Source: Hysterangium stoloniferum (taxonomy: Eukaryota; Basidiomycota; Agaricomycetes; Hysterangiales; Hysterangiaceae). Taken from it: 64,000 nt of DNA. Shown here in pieces: positions 57,766 to 64,000 of the stretch. The position numbers and the translations under genes are program-made. The notes under the pieces were generated by a model. It made no database searches. It saw nothing but the letters and a program-made list of their open reading frames with translations, and was not told where the DNA came from. The stretch lies in assembly GCA_015178975.1 (NCBI GenBank), contig WHVD01000200.1, positions 1-64,000 of the forward strand. The letters are read 5' to 3'. The stretch's first letter is position 1; every line of letters begins with the position of its first letter.

Positions 57766-58510
57766 ACACACTTGCCAGAGTTTAATTCTGGGTCAGGAAC
57801 CCGTCAAGCCGTGGTGCTGTGAGACCATTCCCCAGTCCGCAGTATGACTGAGATATGGGGTGACATAGGATGTGCCGTTCATGGACTCCCTGGCATCCCA
57901 ACCATACTCAAAGGGTCGTGGTAACTTGTCCCTCCTCGGCAGTGAAACATCCACTGTGTCAACAATCGTGCACCGAGAATTAATCTCAAGCTGGCTGTTG
58001 CTTCAATAACGGCCATCCGTATTCAATTCTATCATAATCCTGCCACACGATTTCTAGTTTAAACAATTTTTTATCCACCTAATGAGGACTGTATTCCTCT
58101 TGTGCCCTTGCCATATCAAGGGGCTTACATCTTCCAAAAGGTCTGAGAAAAGCAAGAAAGATGACTATAGTTGACACGTCTGCTGCAATATCCAAGAGGA
58201 GTTCAGGGCAATTTTTCACGAGGTGGCTGATCGTTGAACGTGAATATATTTTGTTCTCTGTCCTGCTCAGTGAACTGTTCACCACGATGCCCCAGGCTCA
58301 TACTATTCATCCATTCCTTTAGCTGTTAGATGTGATGATGGCAAGGTATATTCAGGATTGTGAGGTACTGGAGTCCTTGCAATGTCAGAGCTGACATCTA
58401 ACTATCTCTCCTTGGCGAGCACCATTATGACTAGCATTGTTCTGATGAAATGGTCTGGAAGCCACGTAATTATGTTCCGGGGGGTATGTTCCGAAAAATG
58501 AAGACATAAT
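57766..58510 (-). pseudogene. Subfamily II paralogue, broken
   Basis: Minus strand: EWMNSMSLGHRGEQFTEQDR (58320 on), ELLLDIAADVSTIVIFLAFL, MARAQEEYSPH then VDKKLFKLEIVWQDYDRIEY and a CRGGTSYHDP counterpart of gene 1 exon 2. Frame changes and stops between blocks. Same arrangement as 20341-21000 and 32930-33560. Confidence 0.5.
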
Positions 58511-59698
58511 TCGAATTCGTCAACGGTGTCGACCTGCTCCCAAACAACAGACACGAGAAGAATGGTGGGACCGCCTTCTTTGAGAGCCCATAGTGGTATT
58601 CGAGTGTCATTGTTACTGCTAGTATATGTGATTTCAACGAGTAGTCATTGGAGTATATTCAACACCAGTGTAGAGAACCTCGCAGCGACTATTGCAAGTG
58701 ACTATCTTCACTTTTAAATTGTATCAAATTATGTAGCTTCATACAACTCTCAAGTTTGTGTCCTGTTTGAAATAATTGTCATTGATAAATAGGATTTCAG
58801 TCTAGCCGCTGGTGGTGGCCGCGAGTGTATTCAATGCATGTATGGTATCAACGTGTGCAACATGCAGAGCGCGCGGCGGCGGTGAAAAGTGACTGTATGC
58901 GCTCTTATATTTGCTCAGCCTATGGCAGCTTTATTGTCAATTTTTCAATGGAAGAGAATTAGTTTAAGGAATTCACCCAGCACTTTGACTCGCACGGTGT
59001 GGAGACCCTTGGGGGAAGCCCATGGATCTTGTCGATTGAACATTACCCTTGAAAGGCTGTTGTTATCAGCCTCACTCAGTCAACATGGACAGGACTAAGT
59101 TTTCTTTATTTTAATAGCAGTATGATACAAGATGAATGTGAGGTTCCCTAGAGAAGAGTGGGAAGGGATTTCATGGTCCAAAAGATTCCCCTCTTATCAC
59201 TGTGGAGTGTATACTTATATATCTGCTTGTAACAATAAGATTGTGGTAACAAAAGGTGCCTGAAGACAAGGCAGATGTGGCGGGAAAAGGAGAACAAAGG
59301 TTGATGGAAGAACAATGGTCAAGGGTGATTGAGTGGTGATGCAAGGAATGCTTGATTAGTCGAACAAAGGGAGTGGTTGCGAATGGTGGCATATGTGGTA
59401 AGGTGGCCAGGCTTACAACCCTGAAGGTATGATGAGCCTGAACGAGACATACATCGAATTGAGGTGGGGAGACAACAGAGGAGCTCGCGGCGATAATGAA
59501 AAGTGACTATATAGCCCTTACATAGGTTCAAACCATATAGATTTATAATATCTGGAACCCCGGCTGCAACCCCGGCTTGGTTGATGTGTCGGCATCATCG
59601 AAGAGAAATAATTAGAAAAAGTGTGTCCAATCGATGGTGTAAGACCTTTGTCAGTGAAATCAGGTTCTTCCAACACTGATATGGGGTTCTAATTGGAC
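58511..59698 (+). pseudogene. Gene 2 of unit H, interrupted by a solo LTR
   Basis: Plus strand blocks: TRRMVGPPSLRAHSGIRVSL (58540), an SIFNTSVENLAATIASDYLH repeat (about 58655), VTVCALIFAQPMAALLS with TLTRTVWRPLG (58887-59020), then LTR delta at 59050, then the last block with stops. It converges on gene 1 copy H, where the palindrome is changed to CTAATTGG; only the gene 1 stop (TAG, 59691-59689) survives there. Confidence 0.45.
59050..59417 (+). mobile_element. Solo LTR, family delta, copy 2 (368 bp)
   Basis: TGAAAGGCTGTTG...GCCAGGCTTACA, flanked by ACCCT (59045-59049, 59418-59422). It shares its ends and CAGCCTCACTC..GTCAACA..GACAGGACTAAG with the copy at 38249 but lacks that copy's internal duplication. 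Confidence 0.85.
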
Positions 59699-61578
59699 CC
59701 CACCGAGACACGAGTGGAAGGTGTGGCGACCACGCAAAGGAAAGAACGTGCGGTCAAATCTAAATGCTTAAGCGCGTAACTGATGAAGTAGTCATTGTTC
59801 GAGCTGCGCATTATGTCACAATGTGGAAGAAGAGAAATGAGCGTGGCGATGGCATCGAGGCTTCGTACTGTGGTACACGCATATTCGGGCTCGGAAGATG
59901 CAGCTATCAGCTTCAGAGTCAAGTCGATTATTTTTTCGCCAGACATTAGGATAACCCAATCTGGGCTCGTGTGAGTCAGAATGAGACTGGTAGGACAGTT
60001 CCGTGGGTGGATGTAAGACGGTGCTGGAAGATAAAATATAGTGAACGTACCGTACGATGGGCCCAATGAGCGAAGAAAGCACTTTTAGCTCGTTGACGTG
60101 ATCGGTGAGAAGCGTGCTATCGTTGAAGAAGGTTTCCAAGGAGTCAATACTCTCATACAGTGAGTTCGACGTGTGCAAATCAAGATGAAGTGTCAATGAC
60201 GCTATATGCATGTTTATGTTGTCCAATAAAACGCTCAATACAGCTCCAGCAATATCTCGAAACCGTGCATCTTGGTGCATGCAACACACGAGAAGCTTTA
60301 TAGGATATTGATAAAATCTAAGTCGTTGTGTCTGATATTCTCTGTTATGGTTTTGGTGGGAAGGATGAAATGGTGTGATGGCACGACGCACGGTTGTAAC
60401 CAGAATTCAATGCAACCTCTGATCACCGTGAGCTCCTTTACAGATAGTGGACGCATGTGGCAGATCGCTTCCACGATAGGAATAAGGCCGAAAAGGGGTA
60501 AGTCCCAACCAATTCCTGAGATATAATGAGATTCTGAGGCATAGCGGGCGATGTGTATGATAAATGTTGATGCAACCTCATCAAAGTTGGTGTGCAGCGG
60601 TGGCTTGACTAAAACGTTGTATAGTGATGATGTAATCGCATGTGACGCGATGGCAGGTGACGCGTCTCTATCTACCCAATAAACGCCGGGGCAGTAAAGG
60701 AAGGCCGAAGCCAAGAATGTCAAAAGCTGGGTAGTGTGACCTTTGCCGCTCCCCCGCATGTGTGAAAATATCCGGAAACTCTTTAAAACTTCCGTCGCTC
60801 TTCTCCGAATTTGAGGCGGGTATATAGGTCTACGACTCAGATATGAGTATTTCCAGTGTATTCGATGATTGAGGTATCCCTACCTCGCTAAATCAGCACT
60901 GTCTTGAACTAGTCTTCCGAGTCTTGGCAGCGTAAGATGCTTGTGTAAAAACTTGCCAAAGGCACCATCGTCTCGTAACAAACGGGTGAGTTTCCGGTAT
61001 GTTGTCAGCTTTGCGATCAGCGAAGCTGTCTTAGCACTGTGAAGGACTTTCATCCCAACCCTTTCCAAACCGACTCCACAGTAATACCCGGGGCCAATGT
61101 CAATACTTGACATTGTCCCGTGACTTCGCGAGATCATTCCCCAGTCATCGGCATGACTGCAATAGGGGCTGAGGTTGGATGTCGTGTTGGTGGATATCTT
61201 AACAACATTCGGTGGGTCATGGTAGCCCGTTTCTCCTTGACACTGAATACGCAGCATGTGACACATCACATGGAAATTGCATTATATGTTACTCACCCAC
61301 TCGTCAACCCAAATCTCTATATGGTTTTCAGACAGCTGTATGTGTTGCCTACCATCGGGGGCCCGATAACATAAATCGTGGCCGGGTTCGTTACAACCCC
61401 ATCGTTCTCGAAGCTTCTCCCTGAATTTCTCTCTCATCTCTTTAACGATCTCGTCCCGTTGCTCTGAACTCAATACACCAGGGGAAACTAAGGGTGGGAG
61501 TTCATCAATGTCTTCACAGTTGATATCAGCCGTTGCCGAATCGTGATTCCCCTGAGTCGTCTCGTTGGAAGTGGACAT
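59689..61578 (-). CDS. Gene 1 copy H: intact five-exon member (555 aa)
   Basis: Exons on the minus strand 61578-61297, 61242-60884, 60829-60392, 60341-60051, 59986-59689; introns 54, 54, 50 and 64 bp with GTGAGT, GTAGGG, GTGCGT, GTACGT donors and AG acceptors. The joined frame is open from MSTSNETTQGNHDS to VSVGSN. CNEPGHDLCYR, CQGETGYHDPP, HTNFDEVASTFI and LLPHCDIMR are present. Exon 3 is nine codons longer than in copy B (variable stretch SESHYISGIGWDLPLFG). No signal peptide or transmembrane segment is obvious, so a cytosolic or nuclear protein is likely. It is in reverse orientation at the right end of the array. Function unknown. Confidence 0.82.
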
Positions 61579-61597
61579 TGGTAGGTAGCAGTCTCAC

Positions 61598-61804
61598 CTA
61601 CACTAGAAGGGGGTGCCTTGCTTTTATGCCGCCCCCAGTCGGAGAGTTAATTCCATGAAGGCACAGCGTTATGGCCGTACTTACACGAGATTCACAGCAT
61701 TTCATTCCTGCCTCCGCCCACAAGGTTCCCTCACCTTCCTTGAACCTTATAGGCTCCACTGTAATGAGGTAACTATTTACGCCTTCCACTGAGGGCTCAC
61801 ACAA
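61598..61804 (-). promoter_or_regulatory. Promoter region of gene 1 copy H, with conserved ORF
   Basis: CATAAAAGC at 61628-61620 lies 50 bp before the ATG. The same DNA is open for 68 codons (MCEPSVEGVNS...ARHPLLV), matching the ORFs before copies B and G, each ending 19 bp before the gene 1 start. Confidence 0.45.
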
Positions 61805-62640
61805 TATCTAATAATATTTTAGACAATTGTGACCATAATATAGTATTTAAGTGAGCGTCAGGGTTGAAAGTAAAACAGCTTTTCTCTTATTCGAGAAGAG
61901 GCATTACCTTCAATTATATAAATGCAGTCCAGAGCTATGCTAATGCACTGCTGCTTTCAAGTTGTCGTTATTAACCTGAAACCTTTTCTTGTGAGAGGGC
62001 GGGCTGCCTGTCACAACCTTCAACGAGGAGAAAATGTTGGAAATTGTGGACTATGACGTGCGAGCGTCGTAGAGTTTGACGTCACACTTGAAGTCATAGT
62101 AGACATCATGGTTGATGTCATGGTAAAACCGTGTTTTAGTATATATAGTGGACATGTAAATATCGTACTATAATGCGTTTTGTAACCTGATACGGTTTTA
62201 AGTCCAATCTTCGTTCCTAAAATCCAACAGAAACCCAAGGCAAGTGGTGGTCTAGTCGGGTTGATGGCAAGCAACGTCGTTTCATCCTTCACCCTTGACA
62301 AATCAATCGGCTTGAATTTTATGCAACGTCTGCGCAAAACAAATAGTGACATATGACCAAATCTCTCATCGTATATTTTCTTGAGGTACATAAGGGCCCG
62401 ACTTGGAATTATTTTGATTATGGCGTGTCCATCAGAATTTGTATTGACAAATTGTACATATAATCGCGTGTCAATTCGTACTTACTCACAACAGGCTCCA
62501 TTATTCCCTGTATGACTGAATGGAATTGATTCTTTGATACTACGATGATCACGTAGGTCAATGATTGTGACCCACCTGTACCTTGAACTATTGCAGGCGG
62601 AGTTCTTCCAATATCTATAGATTCACTATGCACGTGTCCT
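61805..62640 (-). other. Upstream module of unit H
   Basis: Same module as 41751-42650 and 44716-46000, reversed: PPLALGF (62250 region), VVSKNQFHSVIQGIMEPVVS (62555-62490). Interrupted by a 195-bp LTR-like insertion. Confidence 0.45.
62035..62229 (+). mobile_element. Small solo LTR (195 bp)
   Basis: TGTTGGAAATTG...AAATCCAACA, flanked by GAAAA and GAAAC (62030-62034, 62230-62234; one mismatch). Its removal restores GAGGAGAAACCCA as found at 55856-55870. Contains a TATATATAG string near 62140. Confidence 0.65.
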
Positions 62641-63000
62641 TTTCTGCAATCGTACCTTCCCCTTAGTTGCTGCCCACTCCACTTTGAGCTCTACAAAGGT
62701 GGCCGTCACAGTCCCTCTTCTCTCTCACATGATGGTCATTCATCCCAGGTCTCAGTTTGTGACCCCAACCCATCCTTCATTTTCTTGTGTTTCATGATTG
62801 CTTTTCAGGGAAATAATGAACTCTGTGGGTCCATATGAACTTCTTAGCTGATCAATGGCTATTGTCATCAACAAATGGGTGTAGAAGATACCGTGCTTGC
62901 CAAGGTAATGCATCGTAATGTAATGACTCTGAGGATGATATTCAGTGCGGAAGGATCACAACAAAAATATTCCTTCAGAATACAGTTGGGATCACTCGAT
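62641..63000 (-). other. Upstream-module sequence, no gene seen
   Basis: Weak matches, reversed, to 21860-22200 and 45190-45420. No credible frame. Confidence 0.35.
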
Positions 63001-64000
63001 GACAGATAAACTTCAGTATCCTGGGGCCAGACCATGCATCATAATGTAATGACTCCGGGGAAAGTGTTCAGTGCAGCAGGAAAATAAAATACTACTTGCA
63101 ACACTCTCGATGACAATAAAACTTCGGTATGCTAGTACCAGTCCAAAAAGGACATGAATTCCCTTCAAAGACAGTGGCAAAGGCCACACCCGGTCTTGGA
63201 CTGGTTCAAGAATTCCTAATGAAGTCGTCACGGTTCGGTTCAAGAAAGGTCCGGGAATAATCATTGCATGTGAGATATATATATCTAGTCCGACAACATA
63301 TTTAATTATTAGTCACAAAAAACGAGCCCTACAAATTCAAAGCTATCATCGATCCAGTTTGCGTCACGGACTCCGCACAGAGCTGCATTAAGAATAAGAA
63401 GTGATTGTATGCGCTCTGAAATTGCTTCACACGATAATCTTGAATACAGCTCCGGCAACATGTCGAAACCATATATATTGGTGGATGTAACCCACGAATA
63501 GCTGAATAGGATCTTGGGTAACTCAACGTGGTTACTGGCTATTCTGGCGACAATGGTTTTGTCAGCAGGATGAGGTGTGATGGCGCGATGCACTGTTATA
63601 ACAAGCATTGAACTAGCCTATGATCCCAGTGACTTCTTCTACACACTGCTGATGCACGTGGTAGATGGTTTCCATGAAATACGCAAGCCCGCAATGAGTA
63701 ACGTAATTGCAATCATGTTATTATTTTATAATAGTGCCCCCAAACCACCGCTAAACTCCAACTTTGATGATGTTGTATCGACATTTATCATACAAGCTGC
63801 CCAAATTGTTTCAACATTTGATGGTCAAGATGATCGACACCGGGACACCATATGAAGGTAAAACCCAAAGATGTCAGGAGCTTGGCAGTGTAATGTCTCC
63901 GCTGTATATTGAGTGAACACCACCAGAACAGGGATCAAACAGTCGACGCTCCTTCCGGAATTTCGTGGTCTTACGAAGACGTGAGGATTTCGAGTATATT
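63001..64000 (-). pseudogene. Subfamily II paralogue with inverted segment, runs off the window
   Basis: Minus strand 63608-63309 is open for 99 codons (MLVITVHRAITPHPADKTIV ... LPELYSRLSCEAISER), corresponding to gene 1 around the exon 3-4 junction. The exon 3 counterpart lies at 63700-63840 but on the plus strand (NSNFDDVVSTFIIQAAQIVS), inverted relative to its flanks exactly as at 33815-33950. The rest toward 64000 is the front of exon 3 and beyond the window end. Confidence 0.5.

Overview
Organism and overall character. The window looks like repeat-rich nuclear DNA of a filamentous basidiomycete, probably an agaricomycete. The reasons are spliced genes with 49-64 bp GT-AG introns, a Ty3/gypsy chromovirus, a Plavaka-type transposase fragment, a KDZ-type transposase fragment, a Mutator-like element of a kind common in mushroom genomes, a Tc1/mariner remnant, LINE tails and many solo LTRs. 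I see no rRNA operon, no convincing tRNA gene, no CRISPR array and no bacterial-style operon.

Backbone. Most of the window is a head-to-tail array of a 6-8 kb unit. Each unit carries 'gene 1' (five exons, about 545-570 aa) and, convergent to it, 'gene 2', whose last codons share a palindromic stop (CTAATTAG) with gene 1. I do not recognise either protein. Gene 1 copies: I (-, 2210-3901, truncated), A (+, 5318-8871, destroyed by four retroelements), B (+, 17030-18892, intact), C (+, 23030-24900, broken), D (+, 29681-31546, open, with intron 4 made coding), E (+, 36619-38856, broken only in exon 5), F (+, 44636-44715, stub), G (+, 46236-52117, split by a MULE) and H (-, 59689-61578, intact). 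The array is direct (A to G) and bounded by inverted copies I and H. Every well-preserved promoter has a TATA-like box exactly 50 bp upstream of the ATG. Between units lie more diverged paralogous fragments (subfamilies II and III) and a repeated upstream module.

Mobile DNA. Solo LTRs with 5-bp target duplications: alpha (5955-7289), beta (7412-7714, 36146-36440, 42660-42971), gamma (27899-28541), delta (38249-38640, 59050-59417), epsilon (44249-44530), zeta (57081-57423) and a 195-bp one (62035-62229). A TRIM with 132-bp LTRs occupies 27350-29023. LINE fragments lie at 8057-8741 (15-bp TSD), 35146-35768 and 50838-50908 (16-bp TSD, nested in the MULE). The gypsy element (8873 to about 14600, minus) has a broken pol and a spliced antisense gene for a cysteine-rich coiled-coil protein. 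A complete MULE with 9-bp TSD (46869-50955) sits in intron 2 of copy G. Tc1, Plavaka and KDZ pieces lie at 34011-34751, 52660-54000 and 55926-56398. A strongly AT-rich island (56606-57765) encodes an acidic repeat protein of unknown origin.

How it fits together. The array works as a landing pad for transposons, and unequal recombination between units would explain the excess of solo LTRs. Several open reading frames, both TE and host, are broken by stops that fit C-to-T change at CGA codons. Despite this, at least two gene 1 copies remain fully open over five exons with all splice sites, and length differences between copies are multiples of three, which argues that the family is or recently was functional.
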